A stretch of 64,000 nucleotides of DNA from Nipponacmea schrenckii (Eukaryota; Mollusca; Gastropoda; Lottiidae). The stretch lies in contig CM060200.1 in the NCBI GenBank assembly GCA_030562195.1, positions 36,029,468 to 36,093,467 of the forward strand. Reading direction: 5' to 3'. The notes beneath the pieces were generated by a model that saw only the letters and a list, made by a program, of their open reading frames with translations, was not told the DNA's origin and did no database searches. Below, piece after piece: positions 48,873 through 60,709 of this stretch (position 1 is its first letter; each line of letters begins with the position of its first letter). The position numbers were made by a program, and so were the translations under genes.

Positions 48873-49815
48873 AGAGCATGCCAGGCAAGGTAATATACGC
48901 CCACTGGCAGCATTGACTTTAAATAAAAAATAAAATATACATATACTTCTTTTCAAAAACAGAGCAATAATTGATATTAAATATTTTAAGATTTATCTGA
49001 TTTTCAATAGGGTTCATCCTTAGATGATTCCACATACTCATGCCAAGTTCCGTTTAAATCAGTCAAGAAATGTGACTTGCAGAGTGTTTATGAGCCAAAA
49101 AATCAAATCATTTGAAAGAACAAGGGCAATCAAATATTATGTGATATTTCTTGTTTTCAATAGTGTTCATCCTTGAGTGATACCGTATATTTCCGTGTAT
49201 AATGCGCACTTTTTTGCCCTAAAATGGGCCCAACGAAGAGGGGGTGCGCACTATATACGGGTAAATAAATTTGGAGTATTTTTTCCCAACGAAAATGCCG
49301 CAAGTCGATGTTAAGGATCCGCCATTTTGTCTTCCTTCATCGACATTCGCGGTAAAATTGATTTGTGTAAAAGATCGAATTATGATTTTAATAACGGCAC
49401 AATATGATTATTATTTATAAATTAAATATTTATAGTGAAATATTTGAACAAAACTAAGATGATTCAAGTTAATAACTTTGTTATTAAAATGGAAAATGTT
49501 ACGTGAAGACGAGAGGTACCAAAAATAATGTTCACGGGCCAAGCATTTTGGATGGCTTTTATAGTAGGAACAATGGATTGTCATGCTTGATGACATGCCT
49601 CAATACGTAATCGAGTCTTGCCTGAATATAAATACGGTTACCAGAATAATTGGGTTTTGATATAATCCATTGGTTTCCAAAATATTCATCAGATATGAGG
49701 TTTCATCCTTACGTGATCATAAACACTCATATCAAGTTTCATCAAAATCCATTAAGAATTGCAACCTTTATGAGCAATTGTGGACAGACAGATGGAAAAT
49801 GGGCGTATAATATAT
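48873..49815 (-). mobile_element. TACGCCCAC-family copy with a second element inserted
   Basis: Reverse orientation: tail GCATGCCAGGCAAGGTAATA and CGCCCACTGGCAGCATTGAC at the left, and a reduced head (AATTGTGGACAGACAGATGG, ATGGGCGTATAA) at the right. It is interrupted at about 49187-49640 by unrelated sequence. Confidence 0.75.
49187..49640. mobile_element. Candidate TIR element inside a family copy
   Basis: Begins ACCGTATATTTCCGTGTATA and ends AATATAAATACGGTT, weakly inverted termini. Near the left end, CCGTGTATAATGCGCAC and GTGCGCACTATATACGG form a hairpin of about 80 bp. The family phrases resume after it. Boundaries are approximate and no target duplication was confirmed. Confidence 0.5.
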
Positions 49816-50035
49816 ATATACAATAAACCTAATGTTCTCTGTAAAGTTCAGAGGAATTAACCTGAGATACTATATCAAAATCAAATTACTCCTATCTTTA
49901 AATTTTTATAGTTAGTTAATTATAACACACAGTTTAAAATGCTGAGGTCGAAGGTCATACTGTTGATGACAATAAGTTACTTGTGGAGCAAAAGATATTC
50001 GTGCCCAAGATGGAGTGGAATTTTCAAGTTCATTT

Positions 50036-51826
50036 TTATACGCCCACATGAAATGGGGGGCGTATATTGTCGTCACCCACATCCGTCCGTCGGTCGGTCC
50101 GTCCGTCGTTCCGTCCGTCCACAATTGCTCGTAAACACTCTACGAGGTGTAGTTCTTGAAGGATTTAATTGAAACTTACTATGAGTGTTTATGATCACGC
50201 AAGGATGAACCCTATTGAAAATCAGCGGAATCGGAAAAAAATTAGTATGAGTTTGTGCCCTTGTTCTTGAATGGCTCGTAAACACTCTACAATGTGCAAT
50301 TCTTGACCGATTTTGATGAAACTTGGTGTGAGAGTATGTTAGAAAGAATTATTGCCCTTGTTCTATAAAATGTGTTGGATTTTTGCCTTGTAAACACTCT
50401 ACAAGTCACAATTCTTGAGCAATTTTTATACGCCCACATGAAATGGGGGGGCGTTTGTTGTCGTCACCCCATCCGTCCGTCGATCCATCCGTCCGTCCGT
50501 CTGTCCACAATTGCTTGTAAACACTCTAGAGGGCGCAATTCTTGGCGGATTTTGATGAAACTTGATATGTGTGTTGATGATCATGCAAGGATGAACCCTA
50601 TTGAAAATCAGCGAAATTGGAAATAATTTAGTATGAGTTCTTGCCCTTGTTCTTGAATGGCTCGTAAACACTCTACAATGTGCAATTCTAAATGGAGTGT
50701 GATGAAACTTGGTGCGAGAGTTTGTTATAACTCAAGGACGAACCCTATTGAAAATCAGCAAAATTGAAAAATATTTAGTATGAGTTATTGCCCTTGTTCT
50801 TGAAAACGTGTTCAACTTTTGGGCTTATAAACACTCTAGAAGGCACAATTCATGATCAATGTTGACAAAACCAGCTGAAATTGTTTGTTATCACCCAGAG
50901 TTGAGCCCTATTGAAAATAAAAAATATTAAAATATATCTAATATGAATTATTGTCTTTGTTCTTTAAAACCTGTTCGATTTTTGTCTCGTAAACACTCTA
51001 CATGGCACAATTCTTGATGGATTTCGATGAAACTTGGTGTGAGAGTGTGTTATAATTCAAGGATGAACCCTATTGAAAATCAGCAAAATCAAAAAATATT
51101 TAGTATGAGTTATTGCCCTTGTTCTTGAAAACGTGTTCAATTTTAGCTTGTAAACACTCTAGAAAGAACAATTTTGAATGGATTTTGATGAAACATGGTT
51201 TGAGTATTTGTTTTCACCGAAACATGGTTTGAGTATTTGTTTTCACCCAAAGATGAACCCTATTGAAAATCAGACAAATATTTTGTACAAGTTATTGCCC
51301 TTGTTTTTTAAATGGGTTCAATTTTAGCTTGTAAACACTCTAGAAAGAACAATTTTGAATGGATTTTGATGAAACTTGGCTTTAGTATTTGTTTTCTCCC
51401 AAGGATGAACCCAATTGAAAATCAGATAAATCGAAAAATATTTAGTGTCAGTTATTGTCCTTGTTTTCGAAAACGCTTTCAACTTTTGGCTTTTGAACAC
51501 TCTACACATTCATTTTTGACAAAACTTGCCCAAATTGTTTAATATCAACCAAGGATGAGCCCTATTAAGAATTAAAAATATCAAAATATTATTAAGGGTG
51601 AACCCTATTGCAAATCACAAAAATACCGAAAAATATTTAATGAGTTGTTATTAGGTACAATTCTTGACAGTTTTTAATGAAACTAGGGACCCTAGAAAAA
51701 AAGTATATGGCGGAAGTTTGAATATTTCATTCCACTAATTGTTACCTTACTGAAAAGTTTTTTATTTGAAATAAATGCTGCCAGTGGGCGTATATTACCT
51801 TGCCTGGCAAGCTATCTTTTAATTGT
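50036..51826 (+). mobile_element. TACGCCCAC-family copies: one truncated and one complete
   Basis: Two heads in the same orientation, at about 50037 and 50427, each TATACGCCCACATGAAATGG, a G run, GTCGTCACCC and (GTCC)n, then ACAATTGCTYGTAAACACTC. The first has two to three monomers and is cut by the second head. The second continues through about eight monomers of 140-155 bp (GTAAACACTCTA, GATTTTGATGAAACTTGGTG, AAGGATGAACCCTATTGAAA, GAGTTATTGCCCTTGTTCTT) to the tail GCTGCCAGTGGGCGTATATT, ACCTTGCCTGGCAAGCTATC at about 51777-51822. No protein frame of note. Confidence 0.85.
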
Positions 51827-52771
51827 CAGATGTGCTAAAATAGCTTTGATCAAATATGTTACAACAGCATGAAATAATACTGGTATATACAGACTCAGCT
51901 GTCATTTTCAATTATCATACAAGTAAGTACCACAGGAGTTATGTATTTTGTATTCTGTTATGAATAGAATGTGATGCTGGATAGCAAGTGAACACATGTG
52001 TTAAGGAAACTTAAATTTCAAGTGCAACTTACCTTATCATGATTTAACACAAATAATAAACAAATAACAAAAGTGCAATTGAAACATAAGGAATAAAACA
52101 TAAATAATATTTAAAGAACAAACAAACGTACCTAGTCAAGCACCTTACAACTATTTTCAAAATATAAAAAAAAACAAAAACATTTTAATAAGCAAGTTTT
52201 CAATCAAATAGGTCTAATAAAATTGAGAAACTTAACTCAATCAATTTCAGTAGGCCTACATTAATCATTTTGATTGGAATAATATATAAATATATGTATA
52301 TAAACATAACTTATACTTTTAGAGGTCAGACTGACCTTTACATGTATTTTGCAAATTGACTCCACAAACAATATTCTCTCACAAGAGGTTACGCCTATAT
52401 ACCTGCGCTTGTATCAACCCACAATTCCTAATTTACAACTACATATTGTGCTTGTGCTTTCATGACATTACTTTACCTCCATGTTACAACCTAACACCCC
52501 TGATAAAATGGCCAATATACAAACAATTATTATCATATTTAGCTCTATTAATAACGAGGCAAATATTGATGTTTTGTTGGTTGAAAAAGATGAAATCAGT
52601 TTAGATACGACAGCAAAATATAATCATCTATAGACAAAAAAGGAGAGCCTTCAATCTATAGTCTTTCATTGTTGATACAACTTATTCCTATTGTGCTAAA
52701 GCATGAAATGTATAGTTGGAAAGGCAGTGTGACTGGAAAAATGAGGATTTGATGTGGATTATGGACTAGGT
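51827..52771. other. Gene-free stretch downstream of GLMP
   Basis: AT-rich; probably contains the GLMP 3'UTR at its right side. No repeat or further exon recognised. Confidence 0.4.
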
Positions 52772-55700
52772 TTATGTTGAATTAATCTGGGAATAGCTAG
52801 CTGTAAGATCACTCATCACCTGATCTTTCTTCTTGTGTTTCTTCACACACACAAAAACACCTCCGAATAAAATTAAAATAACTGGTAAACCTAGTCCAGC
52901 TGATATTACTCCTATAACTAATATTGATATAGTATCTTTAGGTGGGTCACCATAGCCTATACTACCACTCCTACAAATATAACAATAATAATACGGAGGT
53001 CATATGGAACATTTTTCACAATTGTGAATAATAGTTGTGTTTGCAACAGAGGACATGTGCTAAACACTGCAAGTAAGCAAAATACGAACACAATACAAGC
53101 TTGCATTCTTTTTTAGCAGAACAGAAGGTTGTACAATATTCAATTTTATTTTAATAGTTAACCTTAGCCAACACAAATTGAACTTGTTAGTGTATAACGG
53201 GCGATAACTTATAAATACATAGGACATCTTTAGAAGTGTAAATTCAAACAAAAATTATTTTCTCTAACAATCCTTAATCATTTTGAAATATGTAGTAATA
53301 TATTATATTTAAAAAAAAAATTATTTAAAACCCACAATGGAAGGTGAATTTCAAAGTAGCGTGTAACGATAATTTTCATGTAAAAAAAATATAAGGTTAA
53401 TTTAAACTTACCATACAGTATAATTAGTTTTAGTATAAAAACCATCTTTAGATAAACCAAATGATATATTTGTGGCACTTTGAGAATATTCTGTAGTAAA
53501 AAGGTCACTTCCAAAATAGGCATAAGCTATGCTTTCTTCTAAGAGTCTTTTTTGTTCCTTTGCATTAGTCTCAGAATAATATGCCACATAAGTTCCTGAA
53601 AGTCGATCTCTATCAGTTTTAGTATAACAAATAGGTTTCCATTCCAAATATCCACCATTGTTTTTATTGCTGGGTTTAGTTGACCAATCAAACATCTAAA
53701 TAAAATGAAGATAATGAATCTATAGTCTAATATCATAACATAATGAATTTAGCCAAAATAAACCTACTTTGGCATACAGTTGGTAAAAAACACTAAAGGA
53801 TGTACAGAACTGCACAAATATTTCGCCTTACTTTCAGTGAAAAATAAAGCGAAAGTTGGCAAAAAATGTTTTATGTTTTTACAAATGTATCTGTTCTTAC
53901 TTTAAAAACACCAGGTGTATATTCGTCATCTAAAGAATCTGTTTCTGATATTTGTGGACGATCTTTACTAGTTCCAATTACTACCACTTCTACAGCAAAT
54001 CTAGACTGTGTATAACTTGCTTTAAAATTGTTCAGAAGGAAATCAAAAAGCGTATTATTTTCATTGTGTTCCATTTTAGGTAAAACATCATCTCTCCCCT
54101 CACTATCATAGGCATTAAACTGTAAAAAAAATATTGACGCTCAAACATGAAAAAAATAATTCACAAAATAAAGAACCAAGGGCATCGATTTAATCTACAT
54201 ACTTGTTTAACCAGGAGAAACAGCTACCATAATTCAAAACTGTCTGCATCACTTTTCTGAATCAATAATTCTGCAATACTCATTAATGGATCATGTCAAG
54301 GAAGTCTCATAAATCACTATACGGCTAAGATTATGAACTTTTCAGATCAAAGTTGTAGACTCACAAAAAATTAACCCTAAAAACTTAAACTTACTGTTAA
54401 AACTAAAGTTCCTAATGTGTCATTTTTATTCATTGTTTCATTTTGGCTTTTGATAACAGTCAAATTAAAAACTGCAGAGTTATCTTTTCCTTTTATTTGA
54501 CTGACTTCCTGCCATCCAAAATCTTGAAATTCATGCACTGTCCAGTTAGTAGAATGAATATCATAAGAATTCAGACTTGCATGATCATTCATATCATTGT
54601 ATTCAAATAACTAGAAAAAAGAGACAGATTTATTTCAATAAACAGATAAGAGAATACAAGTGTGTATTAAATTCCAACTGCAACAAGATATCCAACCATA
54701 TATAACAAGTGGTTGCCTAGCAAGATACGCCCACTTTAAAATATATTTTCTGTTTTAACACAAGCAAAAACTCTAAGATTATTAAGGTCTCATCCAAGTT
54801 CTCGTCAATATGTTCATACCAATTTCATTAAAATCAGATGAAAACTGCATTGTCTATCGCAATCACAAGATGCGTTTTAACTAAGTCAAGTGCAATAACT
54901 CAAAAACAGTATATCGAAATGTTAATTTCGAACTTGACCAAGATGACATCAACTTCAATGATCACACCAAATTTCATTCCAATCAGATGAAAACTGTTGT
55001 CTCTATCGTGTTCACAAGTCTATTTCGACACAATTTGACTTAGTCAAGGCCAATAACTCAAAAATCCTTCACCCAAAAATCGTCACGCACAAACTTGTCC
55101 AAGATTTCATCAATATAAATGATAACACCAAATTTCATTCAGATCAAATGGAAATTGTGATCTCTATCGCGCTCACAAGCCAATTTTGAGGCGTTTTGAC
55201 TAAGTCAAGTGCAATAACTCAAAAACCATTCATCGAAAAATCGCAATTTTCGAACTTGTCCAAGATCTCATCAATATAAATGATCACAGCAAGTTTCATT
55301 CAAATCTGATGAAAACTGTAGTCTCTATAGCGTTCACAAGCCAATTTTGACACGTTTTGGCTAAGTCAAGTGCAATAACTCAAAAACCGTTCATCGAAAA
55401 ATCACCAATTTCAAACTTGTCCGAGATCTCATCAATATAAATGATCACAGCAAGTTTCATTCAAATCCAATGAAAAATGTAGTCTCTATAGCGTTTACAA
55501 GTCAATTTTAACGCGTTTTAACTAAGTCAAGTGCAATAACTCAAAAACCGTTCATCGAAAAATCGCCAATTTCGAACTTGTCCAAGATCTCATCAATATT
55601 AATGATCACTGAAAGTTTCATTTAAATCTGATTAAAAATGTTTGATTTAGTCATGTTTGAAACTTACTAACGAAGTCATAATTCTTAAAATTCTATTATA

Positions 55701-56722
55701 CTCTAGCTAAATCTATTCCAATTTGTTTGTTCTTTTGGCTTTCCTTCTACTCATTATGAGAGAAGGCCATAATTTTCATAATATTTTCAGTTTTAAATCT
55801 ATAAGCTAAATCTCACTTCAAAGTAATGCCATAATCATTCATGTTTTTGAGCACATAACAAAAATAAATTCATCTTTAATAGAAATAAGCTCACAAAAGA
55901 AAGTTATAATGGCTATAGCTATCCCAAATATAAGTGAAGTTATTGAACATCTCCCACCATTAACCTATACTTACTCTTGTTAAAACAATGGCATAGGAAT
56001 TTTCTAATAATGAACCAGAAGGCTCTAGGGTTATAGCCGAATCAGTTCGTTCAGAAGAATTAGTTGACAGAAGTTTCTCCCAATCAATATCTATTCGACT
56101 ACCTGGTTTCCCTCTAAGAACCAGGGCTGTGAGAGAACCAACACTACTAAGTAAGTAATGGAGGACATCCTTACTGCCCTCTGCTTTAATATATGCTACA
56201 TTAGCAAAGTTGTCATCTATCCCTTCTTTACATGCTGTTACATTATTACACCCTGGATTTAATTCAGTAGTGATCTGAAATAAAATTATCATTATAACAT
56301 CAGCCTTTAGTTTTACATGACAGCGAACTACTAAATCTAACTTGTTTCCTTTATTTCTTTTTTTTTTTTTTGCATGCTATTGACAGTCAAATCAAGTTTT
56401 AAATAAATAGAATCTCAAAAGAATTTTGAAAATATTCAAATATTGTCATACACGTACTTGTTGTTTTGATTAGTATTAAATGGCAAAAAAAAACTTTTTG
56501 AATAAGGAAATGGAGGGGCAAAACTCCAAAAACTGAAACAGAGGAGATGCAAAAATCAAGAGGTAAAATATGATTCCCTTTAAGTCATTTTTTATTATCT
56601 AAGAAAATTCTTATGTTTACCGTTCTTCCCTTTTTTGATATTTCACCATTACAAATCATAAATACGATAACTATTATTAATATTGAAGAACCAGACAAAA
56701 ATCGGCTGCTGAAAGACGCCAT
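52772..56722 (-). CDS. GLMP: Glycosylated lysosomal membrane protein (439 aa, 6 exons)
   Basis: Type I lysosomal membrane glycoprotein; in mammals it is the accessory subunit that protects and stabilises the lysosomal transporter MFSD1. Exons: 56722-56621, 56274-55975, 54610-54395, 54119-53901, 53695-53412, 52970-52772; all join in frame. Seen: N-terminal signal peptide (SSILIIVIVFMICNG), a lumenal region with many N-x-S/T sites, GLMP hallmark blocks SLDDEYTPGVF, YLEWKPICY, AYAYFG and ATNISFG, one transmembrane span (SILVIGVISAGLGLPVILIL), a basic stop-transfer KKHKKK, and a short cytosolic tail with YSQI, a tyrosine-type lysosomal sorting signal. Human GLMP is 406 residues. Intron 2 (54611-55974) carries a TACGCCCAC-family copy. 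No lesions seen. Confidence 0.93.
54707..55642 (-). mobile_element. TACGCCCAC-family copy in GLMP intron 2
   Basis: Reverse orientation; tail GTGGTTGCCTAGCAAGATAC then GCCCAC at the left, followed by about six monomers of 160 bp (CATTCAAATC, TCTCTATCGCGTTCACAAGC, ACTAAGTCAAGTGCAATAAC). The head is absent, so it is truncated at its 5' side near 55640. Confidence 0.85.
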
Positions 56723-57369
56723 TTTCACATCACATGATACTGATAGTGTATGGTAAAGTCACGTGCACTGACTAATGCTTATAAGATGTTTCGTGACATT
56801 TTAGTCTATGACAGTTTTAACAATAGTTTATCAAATGTGGACTTAAGTATAAAAAGTTATGATTGAATCGAGTAACAACATACAAATTGTCATTAAAAAA
56901 AAATCGCATATGGTACGAAACATGTTAAGAGTTTAGGAGCGATCCTGCTTTTCCGGTACGAAATTGTCCATAAAACATTTCCGGTTGTAACCATTTGTAA
57001 CCATTTGAAACGGCGAACACCAAGGACGGGACAGCGATGTCCCCTGGTTTCAAACAAGAAATGCCCCCTAAGGGGGGTTTTCAATCCATACATTGGGCCA
57101 AAAGAGTACCGAAGCCTTTGTTGAGTGGTAAATGCTGCTTTATGTTATCCAACTTTATCCCAATTTTTCATTCAAAAATAATATCCTTGACGACCTTCAG
57201 CCAAGCTCTCGTTTGTTATGTAGATATAGATCCAGGCCTAGAATGTACATTACAATTTAATCTCGCACAACTTGTCTAATATATCCATTATTCGACTAAC
57301 CTGGTGTCATAATTATGCACCAAAAGCCTTAAAATCAAGTAATTGAATTATAAAATGCTTAATACCAGT
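56723..57369. promoter_or_regulatory. GLMP upstream region
   Basis: Immediately upstream are CACATCACATGATACTG and AAAGTCACGTGCACTG (about 56728-56770); TCACATGA and TCACGTGC are close matches to CLEAR-type E-boxes (TCACGTG core) bound by MiT/TFE factors at lysosomal genes. Role is inferred from motif and position. Beyond that, sequence to 57369 is without recognised genes; the open frame at 57037-57279 has no supporting features. Confidence 0.5.
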
Positions 57370-57868
57370 TTAAAGGGGCCCAGGCTTGATTTTTAGGGGT
57401 CGTTTTGGGCCTTTGTTACATTTAAACAGTCCTCAGAAATATTCAAGCTCTGAGGAAATCGCAAAATACCTTGAAATATGCCTCAAACAAAAAATTTCAC
57501 TTTTCATTTTTTTTCCGTGCTGTACGCGGCTGGTCTCCAGTCAGTCTGAAAAGTGTGTGTCCTGTTGACAAAGTCTACAATTGAAAAATGCGTTGTAGTC
57601 TGTTTATATAGATGACCGCTACTGCGCGGCGGGAAGGATAACTCTTTGATTACCAAGACGAACCGTTTTCCAATATGACGGGACGTTCGTAATTTCTTAA
57701 GTCATTATGATTTTTCAAACACGGATAATTATGGATACACATGGATTTGAAGGCTCAAATTTCAAAAGTAAGCTCTGTAGACTATTTCTGATTAGCTTAC
57801 CAAAAGATTTCATGTGTTTGAGGCTGTCAGATGATTGTCCGAAACAAATAAAGCCTGGGCCTCTTTAA
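57370..57868. mobile_element. TTAA-flanked MITE of a second type (499 bp)
   Basis: Left end TTAA then AGGGGCCCAGGCTTGATTT, right end AAATAAAGCCTGGGCCTCT then TTAA: imperfect inverted repeats of about 20 bp with TTAA at both borders. Different interior from the 6729 family. The frame at 57386-57568 lies inside and is not considered a gene. Confidence 0.8.
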
Positions 57869-57876
57869 ATTTTACA

Positions 57877-58245
57877 TTAAAGGGATAATAGTCGTTAGAA
57901 TACACTCGTCCTAAGTCTAATATTTGTGTTTAATATATTGGTTAAAGAAGTATGTATCCCATACTTGATGAATTTTCAAAATATATAAAACTATATTCGG
58001 AATTTTTCAAACAACGATTCAATTCTGTTTGGGAAAAAAAAGCTTCTGGGAAATCAGCACTATAACAACCTTGCGGAAAATATATATGTTAGAGTTCTTC
58101 CCTTTATAATTACAATTTGAAAATCGCTTAATGGATGTATTAAGCTTTTTATTATTGACTACTTGATTTTGTGGATTTATCGAATTATAGAGGGATTTTG
58201 ATGTATAGTGATGACACAAGGTAAGTCCACGGCTATTATCCCTTA
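57877..58245. mobile_element. TTAA-flanked MITE, copy 2 (shortened)
   Basis: Starts TTAA then AGGGATAATAGTCGTTAGAA and ends GGCTATTATCCCTTA. Shares interior words with copy 1 (ACACTCGTCCTA, GAAAATCGCTT, TTTTGATGTATAG) but lacks about 100 bp. It sits nine bases from the preceding MITE. Confidence 0.8.
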
Positions 58246-59133
58246 TACGGCCTACTAAGCGATTTTCAAATTGCGAGTCTTACATTTACAATCCATTATA
58301 ATTATAAGATATTATTATGATAAGGGGAAGTTACCATGACAAAGGCAATTAATGAAATAGAATGAATACTTCAATACTAACACAATTTTCAATGAATATT
58401 AATTAATGACAAAGTTTGTCTGTTCACACCAGAAAATGATAGCCATAGTGCGCTTACATGGGATGCATACTTATTTAACTGATAGTGACAGTATTTAGTC
58501 AACTTGTCAACAGTCAACTCATCAACACATTTGACCAACTCGTCGACAAACCTTCTAATGACTAACTGACAAACCAAAAAAGATTCCTAAACATTAGTAA
58601 AATACCGTATTGAAATAAAAAAAAAATTTAGGCATTTTTGTTTTGATTTGCTGTGGCTTGATGAGTTGAAATAATACTTGGTAAAGATTAGTTTTAATTG
58701 AGGTAATCGAGTTAAACGGTAAATATTAATGTGTGTCTATATTTTCAAGGTCGTGTATATGTGTGAATCTCCATTTAAAGAACTCAAAACTAACTGATAA
58801 AACTATTGTTTGGGAGTTATTATATGCCATAAACAAAAAACTGTTTTCAGTAAAAGATTTAATTTCATATTATGCAATAACACATTGAAATTTAGATAAA
58901 TTCTATTATAAATAAAAAAATAAAAACCCGTGTATTTTGTCTTGACTAGGTGACAGTTAATTGTGTTGACAAGTTCTCTCATGGAATTGCGTCGACGAGT
59001 TGAAATTTGTCTAGGGAGTTGCACAGTTATATTGTGTTGTATGTAGAGGAGTTAACTGGTATTCCTAGTCACTATTAAACACAAATATTAGCTGTTGGAC
59101 TAATGAAAGATTCTAGACCTTGTGTACCTATTA
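58246..59133. other. Gene-free spacer
   Basis: AT-rich. Repeated GTCAAC/GTTGAC-like words (about 58500-58550 and, inverted, 58960-59010) hint at an old repeat, but no clear borders. No coding region. Confidence 0.4.
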
Positions 59134-59515
59134 TTAAAGGGATAATAGGTGTTAGAAAACACTCGTCCTTCGACTTGTATTTGTGTTTAATATTGACTAT
59201 TAGTTAAATAAGTATGTATCCCACACTTTACCAAATTTTAAAAACCAAAATAAAAATATATTCGGAATTTTAAAAAAAAGGTAGCCAGCGACGATTCCAT
59301 TCAGTTTGAGAATAAAAGCGTCTGGTAAATCAACGCTGAAACATCACTGTGCAATTCAACAGTAGGGGTCAAGGATGCGTGAAAACGCACATTTTAGAGT
59401 TACTTCCCTTTATATTTTACAATTTGAAAATCGCTTGATGGAAGTTTTAAGCGTTAATTAACTACATGATTTTGTGGATTTATCTGATAATAGAGGGATT
59501 TTGATGTATAGGTAT
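59134..59515. mobile_element. TTAA-flanked MITE, copy 3 (right end lost)
   Basis: Starts TTAA then AGGGATAATAGGTGTTAGAA. The interior matches copy 1 closely (CCCACACTTTACCAAATTTT, CAACAGTAGGGGTCAAGGA, AAAATCGCTTGATGGA) until TTTTGATGTATAGGTATGAC, after which homology stops without the right terminal repeat. Confidence 0.8.
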
Positions 59516-60344
59516 GACACCAGTATTTCCAATAATGCTTGCAGAATTGAAGGCTAAACTTTTCTCCAAGAAATTTCCACTGAAAGCATGCCACTATAAT
59601 TGTCCTCTGACATCTCTGTACTAAAGTAAATTTCAACAAGAAATTATGTGCCTAGAAGCCAATCTAAGTCTTACTTTATTTATGGTCTACATAGAAATAA
59701 TCCATCAAATTAAGGATCAGGCTACCAACAAAGTACATAGAACTATAGAATTTTATAAAAAAATAGACTTACCATTTATAGTGCTTTGATCTTTGTAGAA
59801 GAGATTTATGCTTTAATGTTAAGGTAGGGCTGAGTATCAGTTACCAAATTAAGATGGATTATGGATGATAGTAAAGACCGATCTTACAGGAGATTTTTGT
59901 CATTGAAGGATAATAATTTGATTCTTCTTTAGTTTGATTTGTTACTATAGTTTAGTAACTTATCGTGTCGAAAGGCAACTTTGAAGAAATTGTTACTAGT
60001 AGTATATGACAGTGAAGAAAATCTCACTTCAATTGTAAAATTGATAGTTGATTATTCTACCCAGTCCTACTTCCAATTGTAAAAATTAAATCCATAATCG
60101 AATATCTCTTCAAAACTTCAAACATGCAAGATGTTTGACAGATTTAACTGGATCTGTCTGTATCAAATTTAGTCCTGCATGTAAATTGGTTTTAAAGACA
60201 TTTTGATTATTAGTACAATCTAGTCGTTAAACTTGATTTTACTATTTTCACAAACTACATAATATGTCTAATGATATGATATTCATGGTTAAAATTCTCT
60301 TCATTGTACAAATTATGCTTTATGTTTTTTTTAGCAAGTGCACA
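59516..60344. other. Gene-free spacer
   Basis: AT-rich unique-looking sequence between the third TTAA MITE and the candidate exon. No open frame, repeat or RNA gene recognised. Confidence 0.4.
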
Positions 60345-60417
60345 GTGTGGTTTAATGGGTGGGTTTGTAGGAGTTTGGCTTTATATGTTCTATAAATACA
60401 CTGTCTGTGGCTTGATG
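60345..60417 (+). other. Weak candidate exon of an unidentified membrane protein
   Basis: A pyrimidine tract and acceptor (ATGTTTTTTTTAG/CAAG) and a consensus donor (CTTGAT/gtaagt) flank 73 bases that are open in one frame: SAQCGLMGGFVGVWLYMFYK then YTVCGL, a hydrophobic segment. I do not recognise the protein and find no partner exon within the window. Could be an internal exon of a plus-strand gene continuing to the right, or chance. Confidence 0.25.
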
Positions 60418-60654
60418 TAAGTATTTTCATAATTTGTTAACAGCTAAAAATAGATTCACAAGAGTGAAACCTTTCTGAATATGTATGCATGAAATTATCA
60501 TGTCCTGGCAAACAGAACATGGAAGAAAGTTACCTGCTAGTAGCAGCTACTATTTATTGAATATTACCAGCTATCTTGAATCATATCTATCAAAATTGAT
60601 GTAAGCACAATAACATCAATAGTCAATGTCTAATTGAAATTATCCTCCATAATG

Positions 60655-60709
60655 TAATTATATGCCCATGCGTCCACAATTAGCTTGTGAAGTACTAGAG
60701 ACTACAGTT
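60655..60709 (+). repeat. Left part of a TACGCCCAC-family copy split by an insertion
   Basis: ATATGCCCATGCGTCCACAA then TTAGCTTGTGAAGTACTAGA and GACTACAGTT is a reduced head plus the start of a monomer. The monomer resumes as CTACAGTTTTCATCTGATTT at 63331, directly after the inserted element. Confidence 0.75.

Noticed and set aside
50036..50671. Arg/Thr-rich frames over the GTCC repeats
   Set aside because: They arise from the (GTCC)n head of a dispersed repeat and differ in frame between copies.
57037..57568. Two plus-strand frames divergent from GLMP
   Set aside because: One overlaps a MITE terminus and the other has no recognisable content; no supporting exon structure.
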